Source: Thermogladius calderae 1633 (lineage in GTDB: Archaea; Thermoproteota; Thermoprotei_A; Sulfolobales; Desulfurococcaceae). From it: a stretch of 64,000 nt of DNA. The stretch is taken from NCBI RefSeq assembly GCF_000264495.1, contig NC_017954.1, forward strand, positions 1,292,319 through 1,356,318, read 5' to 3'. The notes below the pieces were generated by a model. That model made no database searches, was not told where the DNA came from, and saw only the letters and a list, made by a program, of their open reading frames with translations. A program made the position numbers and the translations under genes. Of the stretch, positions 57,391 through 64,000 are shown piece by piece. Positions within the stretch are counted from its first letter, which is position 1. Every line of letters begins with the position of its first letter.

Positions 57391-58548
57391 ATGATGAACA
57401 TACTCTACGGGCTGTGGTGGTACAACCCCCTGGCAATGCTCTCGATAATGGTAGCGTACGTCCTCGGCATGCTGGTCATGATTCTTGGCTCGTACGTCAT
57501 AGCACCGAGGCTGGCGAGCAGAATAAGCGGAAAACTCTCCTTGAGAACCTCGATGTTCCTGCTAGGGGCTGTAATAATAATAGGCGGTATAGCCGGCCTA
57601 CTCTTCCTCGCAGGGCTGGTACTAGCTGCTATCGGTGTCCAGGCCAATCCGTCTACCGGCCTCGCACTAGTTCTCGGCGTAGTCCTCATGGTTCTTATTC
57701 TAAACGGGATAACATACTTGATTTCGCCGCTGATGATCAACATTATGTACAGGGCCCGCAGAGACGAGGATCTTCAGAAGGTCGTGGACGAGGTGGCCCG
57801 CCAGGCGGGTTTCAGGAAGCCCCCGAAGGCCGTAGTGGTTGAAGGGCCTCCCAACGCGTTTGCCTACGGGAACTTCCTCGCCGGGAGGTGGGTTGCGGTA
57901 TCTAGCGAGATGCTTAGGATCACCAGCAGAGACGAGCTGAAGGCCGTGATAGGGCACGAGTTAGGCCACCACAAACACGGCGATAACGCTATAATGCTGT
58001 TCATGGGGCTGATCCCCAGCGTCCTGTACTACTTCGGGCTCATGCTGGTCCAGGCGAGCTTCTACTACTCGGGCCTCTCGTCGCGGAGAGACAAGAGTAG
58101 CGGGGGTATAGTGTTCCTGGTAGCCGGAGTCGCGGCTATCATCCTCAGCTTCCTCACGCAAATACTAGTGCTGGCCTTCAGCAGGTTGAGGGAGTACTAC
58201 GCCGACGCCCACGGGGCAGCCGTGGCTGGCGCTAGGAACATGCAGAGAGCCCTTGCTAAGCTCCACGTGTACTACAGCTACAACAAGTACGCTAGGGCGT
58301 CTCTGAGCGAGAGCAAGCTGAGAGCCTTGTTCATATACGCCTTCACGGAGACCTACGCTAACCCCTACTACCCAGCCTTCTTACCCAGGCCCCCCGGCGA
58401 CTTCTCAGGCATCGACATAGACGATGTAATCGACGAGCTGAGGAGGACTCAAACCAGTAGCCCCGAAGAGTTCTTCAGTACACACCCGCCTATCCCGAAG
58501 AGGATAAGGTTCCTCGACCGCCTAGAGACAGGGGTCGAAAAACTCTAA
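57391..58548 (+). CDS. htpX: HtpX-like membrane zinc metalloprotease (M48)
   Basis: 385 residues. Two N-terminal membrane helices, then VIGHELGHHKHGD (HExxH zinc motif), two more membrane helices, and the third-ligand region SRLREYYADAHGAAVAGA. Ends FFSTHPPIPKRIRFL, a conserved M48 segment. It degrades misfolded membrane proteins. ATG 57391 follows AGGTGAT; the preceding AAGTTTATACG (~57345) is the TATA box. Neighbour of the anchored Lon-like protease, so the region is rich in envelope quality-control genes. Confidence 0.93.
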   Translation: MMNILYGLWWYNPLAMLSIMVAYVLGMLVMILGSYVIAPRLASRISGKLSLRTSMFLLGAVIIIGGIAGLLFLAGLVLAAIGVQANPSTGLALVLGVVLMVLILNGITYLISPLMINIMYRARRDEDLQKVVDEVARQAGFRKPPKAVVVEGPPNAFAYGNFLAGRWVAVSSEMLRITSRDELKAVIGHELGHHKHGDNAIMLFMGLIPSVLYYFGLMLVQASFYYSGLSSRRDKSSGGIVFLVAGVAAIILSFLTQILVLAFSRLREYYADAHGAAVAGARNMQRALAKLHVYYSYNKYARASLSESKLRALFIYAFTETYANPYYPAFLPRPPGDFSGIDIDDVIDELRRTQTSSPEEFFSTHPPIPKRIRFLDRLETGVEKL

Positions 58549-58613
58549 AGTTTTCAGTGTGAGCTTGAGGTCTTCATCTCTTTTTCCGAAGCTGCCCACT
58601 TCATCACTAGAGT
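58543..58613 (-). ncRNA. C/D-box guide sRNA candidate 3
   Basis: On the minus strand: box C GTGATGA (58601-58607), 12-base guide AGTGGGCAGCTT, D'-like CGGA (58585-58588), four-base spacer, C' GAGATGA (58574-58580), 16-base guide, box D CTGA (58554-58557). ACTCTA (58608-58613) and TAGAGT (58543-58548) could close a terminal stem. The second guide is longer than usual and D' is poor. No well-placed TATA box; it lies 20 bases downstream of the TBP stop and could be cut from that transcript. Confidence 0.42.
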
Positions 58614-58634
58614 GCTATATTTACAAGAGAGATT

Positions 58635-59216
58635 TTATTCCTGTTCTTCCAGCCTAGGGCCTATTATACACCCGAGGTCTGTGAGCTCCTGGGCTATCTT
58701 CTTGGCGGCCTCCTCTACCTCCTTCTCCTCCTTCGCACCCGTAATAACCATTTTACCGCTACTAAAGATCAGGAGAACTACGCGCGGCTCCCGCATCCTG
58801 TGAATTAGGCCCGGGAACTGCTCGGGTTCGTACATGCTGTCCTCGAGCATGTAGGCGGCCCTCTCCAAGTTCACCAGTGCGTGGATGTCCCCGCTAGCGA
58901 CGATGTTCTGGATCTGTATCCTGGGTTTACCGGTTATCCTTATACCGTGCCTCGCCAGGATCCTTATCATCCTCTTCACTACCTCGATCAGCTCGTTGGT
59001 GCTCTTCGTACCTGTCACAACCATTTTGCCCGACCTAAAAATGAGCGCAGTCGCCTTAGGCTTGTCGAGGCGGAATATTAGCCCGGGGAACTGGTCTGGC
59101 CTAAATGTGATGTTGGGTATCTTTGACTCGAGGAGGTCTAGGTCTATTCCGTGCTCCAGTATTACGGTGGCGACGATGTTCTCGATCCTTGTCGTGGGCC
59201 TAGCAATAAACTCCAT
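58635..59216 (-). CDS. tbp: TATA-binding protein (TBP)
   Basis: About 193 residues. Two direct repeats of the saddle fold are visible: [11 protein letters not shown] ... [11 protein letters not shown] ... [16 protein letters not shown], and again [13 protein letters not shown] ... [11 protein letters not shown] ... [15 protein letters not shown], with an acidic C-terminal tail. It recognises the TATA boxes noted throughout the window. ATG 59216 follows AAGGTG; the longer frame to 59285 extends across its own TATA box (GCTTAAATACC, ~59256-59266). Confidence 0.97.
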   Translation of the reverse strand: MEFIARPTTRIENIVATVILEHGIDLDLLESKIPNITFRPDQFPGLIFRLDKPKATALIFRSGKMVVTGTKSTNELIEVVKRMIRILARHGIRITGKPRIQIQNIVASGDIHALVNLERAAYMLEDSMYEPEQFPGLIHRMREPRVVLLIFSSGKMVITGAKEEKEVEEAAKKIAQELTDLGCIIGPRLEEQE

Positions 59217-59345
59217 TAAAAGCACCTTATCACGAATCATATCTAGTAGTGCAAGGTATTTAAGCATATTAAACGGTTGATTCAAGCCGCAATGTTCCTA
59301 TATGGTTGACCTGGTTACACGTACCAGCGGGTAGTCCGTAAGGGG

Positions 59346-61067
59346 CTAGACCGGAAACAGGGTGAACAGTATCCTAGATAACAAGGGGGATAACAGGAAC
59401 ACGTAGAACAGAAGTAGAACCGTTGTCTCTAAGTAGCTCTTCTTGAGTAGATAGACTAGCTCGTATGCGGCGTTGTTCAACAGTCTCAGCTTCACAGTAG
59501 ACGTTGTCATGTACAACCCTCTCGAGAACGGTTTCGATACGAGTCTTTTAACGCCGTCTTTTAAACGCAGTATCGCCTCATCAGTCAAGTGCACCGGGAT
59601 GTAAGTTATGTGAGCCCTGACACCGGTCTCTGTATGCTCGTCGTTCGTGAGAACCTCTATAAGACCGTTATACTCCCCTTCAAGGGCGTTCAACAAACGG
59701 TCTCTAGACCCGGGTGCCATGTTGTTCCCCCTGAAGAAGACCATGAGTACCGGGTCTCTTCCATCACTACCCCTGATCTCCACGATCCTTGCTACTCCTT
59801 TGACTACCCCGGGGGCTTTCACGTTAACCGATATAGACCTGACCATAGGCCACGTAGGGTCCCTCTTCCTAGTCTCCAAGGCTGCCTCGACCGCCTTCAC
59901 AAGGGCGTCTTCTAAACCACTAGTGTCGACTTTTCCAGCCCTCTCCCAGTTGTGGGACTCCACCAGCAGTAGGTTGCTGTTCATTTTTCTGAGCACGAGG
60001 TCCTTTAACTTCAGGCTGAAGGAGTATGGGAGGTCGTCGATTCCGACGTGGGGTCTCGACACCATTAAGAGCAGTAGTTTGTCGAAGACTAAACCGAGGA
60101 CTCTCCACTTCTCGCTTGTCGTTATCTCGAAAGCGCCGTGGTAGAGTAAGCTCTCCCCCTCCTCGTTTACTAGTTTGACCAGGTGGGGTCTCAGCTTGGC
60201 TAACTCCCTTGTCGACACGACGTCGCGGTCGTGGCTACCAAAGCCGTGGAATACAATGACGTTGTAGTTCCCGGAAAAGGCCTTCTCGAGCTCTTCGGGT
60301 AGGAGGCTGCTTCCTACATTAGAGAACGGGCCGTAGTGCAGGCTGGTGTAGACGAGGAGTGTGTCCCCCGACTTGAGCACGGCGAGGTCTACGTCCCTAG
60401 GCGATCCGACGCTCTCGAAGAATTCCTCTATCGACTTGTCCCTGTCCAGCCAGTTCCTCAAGAATAGCGTGCCAATGTCTGCGGCGCCGTAGCCTCCGAT
60501 CCTTCTTCTGTTGATCACCCTATACACCACGTAGTCTAATGCGGCGACTACAACAGCCCCTACCAGCGCGTAGGCTATCAGGCCCTTCTTTAACGTAGTG
60601 AGTACGGTGTAGAGGGAGACAGGTATCGACGATATCGCGACGGGGACGGTGTATCGCACGAGCTTTGTTCCATCAAGGCTTAAGACCACTACGGATAGGA
60701 GGGACGCAGACGCCACCGCCGCTACTACCCAGCCCCCTAAGAGCCAGGCGTATATGAGGACGTATATTAAGGCCGTGAGGGACAGCCCCAAAACCCTCTT
60801 TGGTTTCCAGAAAACCGTCCCTTTTGAGAGGCGCGAGTAAACGTACAGTACAAGGAGGGAGACAGCGAAGTACGTCAAAAATGGCAACGACCCCTGCCCC
60901 ATCAAGACTACTATTGCCACCAGAAAAACTACGATAACCGCCGCGAGTACTTTCCAGTGTGGCAGGGAGAATAGGACGGTGTAGTACTTGCTGACCACTG
61001 ACTTAGGCCTGTACAGCTTCAAGCCTCTGACCCTACTTCTTGAGTCTCGCTTTTGCCAGGATCGCAA
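59346..61067 (-). CDS. DUF2070 family membrane protein
   Basis: 573 residues. Six to seven N-terminal membrane helices (~30-190), a large soluble domain with VIVFHGFGSHDRDVVSTREL and the LHYGPFSNVGSSLLPEEL motif, and a C-terminal membrane helix. This layout and the SHDxD motif are those of the archaeal DUF2070 family, with no known function; the His/Asp-rich motif hints at a hydrolase on the cytoplasmic side. Its start overlaps the end of the upstream membrane protein gene by 35 bases. Confidence 0.75.
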   Translation of the reverse strand: MRSWQKRDSRSRVRGLKLYRPKSVVSKYYTVLFSLPHWKVLAAVIVVFLVAIVVLMGQGSLPFLTYFAVSLLVLYVYSRLSKGTVFWKPKRVLGLSLTALIYVLIYAWLLGGWVVAAVASASLLSVVVLSLDGTKLVRYTVPVAISSIPVSLYTVLTTLKKGLIAYALVGAVVVAALDYVVYRVINRRRIGGYGAADIGTLFLRNWLDRDKSIEEFFESVGSPRDVDLAVLKSGDTLLVYTSLHYGPFSNVGSSLLPEELEKAFSGNYNVIVFHGFGSHDRDVVSTRELAKLRPHLVKLVNEEGESLLYHGAFEITTSEKWRVLGLVFDKLLLLMVSRPHVGIDDLPYSFSLKLKDLVLRKMNSNLLLVESHNWERAGKVDTSGLEDALVKAVEAALETRKRDPTWPMVRSISVNVKAPGVVKGVARIVEIRGSDGRDPVLMVFFRGNNMAPGSRDRLLNALEGEYNGLIEVLTNDEHTETGVRAHITYIPVHLTDEAILRLKDGVKRLVSKPFSRGLYMTTSTVKLRLLNNAAYELVYLLKKSYLETTVLLLFYVFLLSPLLSRILFTLFPV

Positions 61068-61587
61068 AAATAGCCATCAGCACCACGAGTACAACTGCGA
61101 TCTCTACACCCGCGAGAGAGCTAACCGAGATGTAAATCAGCGCTAGACCGGCTAGGGCTGCTATCACGGAGATGATGTAGTCTACTATAAGGTAGATGAT
61201 CACGATCAATACAAGCGATAACAAGAGCGTGTAGAGTAGGTTAAGCCCAAGGTATGAGCCCGCTATTAGCCCTATGCCCAAACCGGCGATCACGGATATA
61301 GACAACTTGAAGACTGTCCAACCCACGAGAAACCCTATAACGAACAACACCAAGACCGCCACGATCTCAGCTAACTGGCCTACCTTCATTAAACTTAGTA
61401 CCCTCAACCCCAGGTAAGCAAGTAGGATGCCGAAACCCACGCTAACTATAGTCTTGATGAGCAGCCTGCCGGCAAACAACAGGGCAATGCCTGCCAAAAG
61501 CAGTACTAAGGCTGAGCCCCACCCCGCCTTGCTCAGCTCTACTGCTGTAATTGAGGTCAAGTTCGTCAAACCGAATCCAGGGTTCAT
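61033..61587 (-). CDS. Polytopic membrane protein, unknown function
   Basis: 184 residues, five to six closely spaced hydrophobic helices with glycine motifs (GFGILLAYLGLRVLSL; GLGIGLIAGSYLGLNLL), ending in a basic tail. TATA GTTTTTATACTG lies near 61629-61640. Overlaps the DUF2070 gene by 35 bases, so the two are co-translated. No family recognised with confidence; the arrangement resembles small TMEM198/DUF4203-type proteins. Confidence 0.7.
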   Translation of the reverse strand: MNPGFGLTNLTSITAVELSKAGWGSALVLLLAGIALLFAGRLLIKTIVSVGFGILLAYLGLRVLSLMKVGQLAEIVAVLVLFVIGFLVGWTVFKLSISVIAGLGIGLIAGSYLGLNLLYTLLLSLVLIVIIYLIVDYIISVIAALAGLALIYISVSSLAGVEIAVVLVVLMAIFAILAKARLKK

Positions 61588-61652
61588 GAAGACACCTTGC
61601 TTTCTACGTCTATCCCTTTATCAGAACAGTATAAAAACATAGCCCTCCTACG

Positions 61653-62099
61653 TTACGTCAGGTCACCACAGCCACAAAAGGCCTCGTGTATAAGGAAGTG
61701 TAGCTCCTCTAGGCCCTCCCCCCTAACAGCCGAGACTGCCACAGCTCTGAAGGCGCCGCGCGTCTTGTTCACCAGGTGAAGGAACTCTGGTACGAGGTCT
61801 GCAACTAAACCTTTTGCTTCAAGCATATCGAACAGTCGTGAAACGTCAGCATCTCTGTCTACTATACTTTTCAGAGCATCAATGTTCTTCGCGAGGTCGG
61901 CCTTACTCAAGACGGGCACGACGTCTAGACCCAGCTTGACCTGTACGAGGAAGCCTAGTAGCCATAGAGTTATCGCGTCGGCAACGTTCTCCACGACTGA
62001 CGAGTCTATCAGGTAAACGACTACCGTGTTACCTCTTTTCGATAGTTCGTGTAACACCTTGCTACCGGCCGGCCTGAGGACGAAAGCGTTTCCCCATCC
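61653..62099 (-). pseudogene. 3' fragment of a GPN-loop GTPase gene, cut by an IS607-type insertion
   Basis: The frame continues upstream of the GTG at 62057 to the insertion boundary and reads GNAFVLRPAGSKVLHELSKRG, matching the segment that follows DTPGQ in GPN GTPases (DTPGQ.E.F..RP.G). Farther on are LIDSSVVENVADAITLWL, VLSKADL (the NKxD-like motif) and a C-terminal VSAVRGEGLEELH. About 148 residues remain; the P-loop, the GPN motif and DTPG would be beyond the element, outside the window. GPN GTPases assemble RNA polymerase and are usually essential, so another copy or an active remnant is to be expected. Confidence 0.72.
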
Positions 62100-62140
62100 A
62101 CGGTGCTTTTAATTGGTTTCAATTACTTTTAATTCCGTGG
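62098..62140. repeat. Terminal repeats at the right end of the IS607-type element
   Basis: CCACGG (62098-62103) and CCGTGG (62135-62140) form an inverted repeat. Between them CTTTTAATT occurs twice as a direct repeat (62106-62114 and 62126-62134). The segment overlaps the last codons of tnpB and touches the broken GTPase frame, so it marks the transposon end: candidate TnpA-binding sites and the position where a TnpB-associated guide RNA scaffold would end. Confidence 0.5.
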
Positions 62141-63395
62141 GTGGGGTTGGCCCTTGGTGCGGGTTCACTAGCTTCACCCGCACCTCATGGGGCCCCGTCG
62201 AGCCCAACGCCACGGGGCTCCCATCTGCGGTCAGGTGCTTCAACCCTATGTTTACGGCCCCGACGACGTCCCTGTCTAGGGTCAGCCCGTTGCTCAGCCT
62301 GGCCAGCCTTAGGACGACCTTGGCTACCCTCACCCTCCTCCCTCTCACCGCAACGCGGATCACAGAGGGGGCGTAGCCCTTGATGGGCTCCCCGCTGAAG
62401 GGATCCCTCGAGGAGGAGTACGCCTCCGGCACCTCGACGACGTGTATGGGCTTGTTGTCCAGTACCTCCACCAGCTTCGAGACGCTCCACTGGTGGATCC
62501 TGTGCCTGAGCCTATTGCTCCCTGCTCTGCTGGCGAGCTTTCTCTTACCCTTGCGGACGTCCCCGACAACCACGACAGCGCTGTTCGCGTAGGCCAGCTC
62601 CTCGATGAACCTGGCGACCTTGTAGATAATGTCCATCTTCCTCCCCCTCTCCCTCAGCCTCCTCAGCGCCCTCCTCACACCCCTGTCCTTAGTCGACCTC
62701 CCCTCCGCGATCCTCCTTCTCCTCTCGGAGTATGCGATGACCATTTTGCCTAGGCTGGTCTCGACCCTATAGACCTCGTACAGCGCTCTATTCTTGAAGA
62801 CAGCCAATGTGACGTTATTCTCATTAACATCAACAGCAATGACGTTGTTAGGGTTGTAGGAGACCTCGAAGTCTTTCTTAAAGGTCAAGTAGAGCAATAC
62901 CCTCTTTCCATCAAGCTTGACCCTAAGCTCGCTTGAGAGACTCCAGCCGCTGTAGAGGTACCTGCGCAGTTGCTTGTGGCTCCTGTAATGGATCGATATC
63001 CAGCCGTTGTGCGTCCTCAGCTCGACGACCCCGCTCCCCAACCTCCAGTCCTGCGAGTCAGAGTAGGTCACCGTGATGTTCTTCACCACCGGCTTGTCGC
63101 CCTGCGCGAGCCCCTTCTTCTTCAACCTCAGGAAGCTCCTAGCCCTCCTGACCGCGTCGCGGTAGCAGCCCTTGATCACCCTGGTCGGTAGCCAGGGGTA
63201 CTCCTCCCTGAACCTGCTGTAGAACACCCTGTGTAGGGTGGCCTGCGAGGCGTTGTGCTCGACCGCGTATTCGACCATCTCCTGGAGCATGGCTCTGTAT
63301 GCTTCAAAGACCTCCCTAAGCGCTCGCCTGCCAGCACTATTAACCCAGCCTTCTAAGACTACTGTCCTCTTAAGGGTCTTTAACAGCTTGCTCAA
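62109..63395 (-). CDS. tnpB: TnpB-like protein of IS607 element (atypical RuvC, no zinc finger)
   Basis: 428 residues. RuvC-I aspartate present in NVIAVDVNENNVTLAVF. RuvC-II, normally with a catalytic glutamate (..vEdL), reads VVVVGDVRKGKRK, so the expected Glu is Gly. The CxxC zinc ribbon is replaced by YSSSRDPFSGEPIKGYAPS. RuvC-III LTLDRDVVGAVNIG keeps the aspartate. This pattern occurs, as I recall, in a crenarchaeal TnpB subgroup. Active TnpBs are RNA-guided nucleases that help the transposon persist; activity of this one is doubtful or uses a different acidic residue (the Asp of GDV). Overlaps tnpA by 26 bases. Confidence 0.88.
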   Translation of the reverse strand: MSKLLKTLKRTVVLEGWVNSAGRRALREVFEAYRAMLQEMVEYAVEHNASQATLHRVFYSRFREEYPWLPTRVIKGCYRDAVRRARSFLRLKKKGLAQGDKPVVKNITVTYSDSQDWRLGSGVVELRTHNGWISIHYRSHKQLRRYLYSGWSLSSELRVKLDGKRVLLYLTFKKDFEVSYNPNNVIAVDVNENNVTLAVFKNRALYEVYRVETSLGKMVIAYSERRRRIAEGRSTKDRGVRRALRRLRERGRKMDIIYKVARFIEELAYANSAVVVVGDVRKGKRKLASRAGSNRLRHRIHQWSVSKLVEVLDNKPIHVVEVPEAYSSSRDPFSGEPIKGYAPSVIRVAVRGRRVRVAKVVLRLARLSNGLTLDRDVVGAVNIGLKHLTADGSPVALGSTGPHEVRVKLVNPHQGPTPPTELKVIETN

Positions 63396-63996
63396 CGGCC
63401 TCCACCACCTTCCTGTACTTGCGGCTACGCTTGCCGTAGATTTTGCCGGCGAAGCTGGTGACGATCGCCATTAGGTCCTCGACTAGCTCCTGGTAGTAGT
63501 CTTTGGGCTCCTGGTCGAAAACGACTACTACTCTCACACCATATGCCTCGAAGAGCTTCTCGAGATAGGTGAAGCCAAACCTGGTCAGTCTATCCCTGTA
63601 AGCCACCACAACAGCGTCTATCTGCCTCTTCCTAGCCATTTCAATGAGCTTCCCTAAACCGCGCCTGTCCTCCTTAAGACCGCTAGCGACGTCCCTGACA
63701 ACCACGTACTCGGCTTGTGGAAACTGTTTTCTAACATAGTCTTCCAGCGAAGCCACCTGCCTCTCTAGGTCGTCCCTTTGCGTACCACCGCTGACCCTAG
63801 CATAGATAGCGACTCTCTTCAAACCAGCGTAGAACCCCTTAGTCAGTCTTTCAATCTCGGACTCCGGGATATACCACCTGCCGTGGATGTTGACAGCCCT
63901 AACCCTCCCAGTCCTAATCCACTTTATCACCGCGCTACGGCTCACGCCGAGAACCCTAGCGAACTCGCTAAGCTTGTACAGCTTCTCCATCTTCAT
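63370..63996 (-). CDS. tnpA: IS607-family serine recombinase (TnpA), apparently complete
   Basis: 208 residues. The N-terminal MerR-like helix-turn-helix (YKLSEFARVLGVSRSAVIKW; IRTGRVRAVNIHGRWY) is followed by the serine-recombinase catalytic domain: VAIYARVSGGTQRDDLERQV with the nucleophile Ser in ARVS, DVASGLKEDRRGL and VVAYRDRLTRFGF. The HTH-before-catalytic order is specific to IS607. It carries out excision and integration. ATG 63996 lies at the window edge; TTG 63999 and ATG 63990 are also in frame, so the exact start is unsettled. Confidence 0.93.
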   Translation of the reverse strand: MKMEKLYKLSEFARVLGVSRSAVIKWIRTGRVRAVNIHGRWYIPESEIERLTKGFYAGLKRVAIYARVSGGTQRDDLERQVASLEDYVRKQFPQAEYVVVRDVASGLKEDRRGLGKLIEMARKRQIDAVVVAYRDRLTRFGFTYLEKLFEAYGVRVVVVFDQEPKDYYQELVEDLMAIVTSFAGKIYGKRSRKYRKVVEAVEQAVKDP

Positions 63997-64000
63997 CAAG

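Larger units (their letters stand above)
62098..64000 (-). mobile_element. IS607-family insertion element (left end beyond window)
   Basis: Contains the two IS607 genes in the usual order on one strand, a serine recombinase and a TnpB-like protein, overlapping by 26 bases. The right end is at ~62098-62104, where the reading frame of a GPN-loop GTPase resumes. IS607 elements insert without target duplication, often next to GG; the junction here has a run of G residues on the minus strand. The other end is not in the window. Confidence 0.8.

Noticed and set aside
1..64000. CRISPR arrays
   Set aside because: No regularly spaced 24-37-base repeats were seen; the only regular repeats are the coding Thr-Pro hexamers and the short transposon-end repeats.
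1..64000. rRNA genes or replication origin
   Set aside because: No rRNA segments and no orc1/cdc6 gene or clustered origin-recognition repeats were recognised.

Overview
The window looks like chromosomal DNA from a hyperthermophilic crenarchaeon, probably of the Desulfurococcales (a Thermogladius/Thermosphaera-like organism is my guess, not something the sequence proves). Supporting this are a Cren7 chromatin protein, an archaeal TATA-binding protein, a CdvB-like ESCRT-III protein, an AglB oligosaccharyltransferase, archaeal-type glycolytic enzymes, an archaeal PheS/PheT pair, frequent GTG/TTG starts with GGTG-type ribosome-binding sites, AT-rich TATA boxes about 25 bases before short leaders or leaderless starts, and poly-T terminators.

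Layout. 1-4.4 kb: end of an Mrp/NBP35 ATPase, a conserved hypothetical, a CdvB-like protein and AglB. 4.4-14.7 kb: a metabolic block with ornithine carbamoyltransferase, a DUF711 protein, a YgeW-like carbamoyltransferase, an overlapping DNA glycosylase/radical SAM pair, carbamate kinase, an EamA transporter, an SsnA-like amidohydrolase, Cren7 and a PreA-like flavin/Fe-S dehydrogenase. 14.8-19.9 kb: phosphoglycerate kinase, GAPDH, a stress protein, a hydroxyacid dehydrogenase and a short glucan phosphorylase. 19.9-27.1 kb: an M28-type peptidase, pheT, and on the other strand pheS, an RNA m5C methyltransferase and a radical SAM protein. 27.2-32.4 kb: a complete oligopeptide-type ABC importer with a palindrome at its promoter, divergent from a second YgeW-like carbamoyltransferase (32.6 kb). 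33.7-39.3 kb: an ion transporter, small membrane proteins, a tRNA thiolase and a GT2 glycosyltransferase. 39.6-45.8 kb: a second ABC importer with very large surface parts and no ATPase. 45.8-52 kb: surface membrane proteins, tRNA-Lys(CUU), a phosphoesterase and a 1156-residue anchored DOMON protein. 52-59.3 kb: sugar kinase plus aldolase, a dolichol-kinase-like protein, two membrane-associated proteases and TBP. 59.3-64 kb: membrane proteins, then an IS607-type element (TnpB plus serine recombinase) that has split a GPN-loop GTPase gene.

The most interesting system is the carbamoyl-phosphate block. E. coli groups YgeW (carbamoyltransferase), YqeA (carbamate kinase), SsnA (amidohydrolase) and YgfK (a DHOD-like Fe-S flavoenzyme) in its anaerobic purine-catabolism locus. 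This archaeal stretch carries counterparts of all four activities in compact form, plus a second diverged YgeW-like paralogue facing a peptide/solute importer. The inference is an ATP-yielding route in which a ureido compound is phosphorolysed to carbamoyl phosphate and carbamate kinase makes ATP.

Three candidate C/D-box guide RNAs lie in intergenic gaps. Two have near-ideal spacing, their own TATA boxes, and complementarity to conserved 23S rRNA segments as I remember them.
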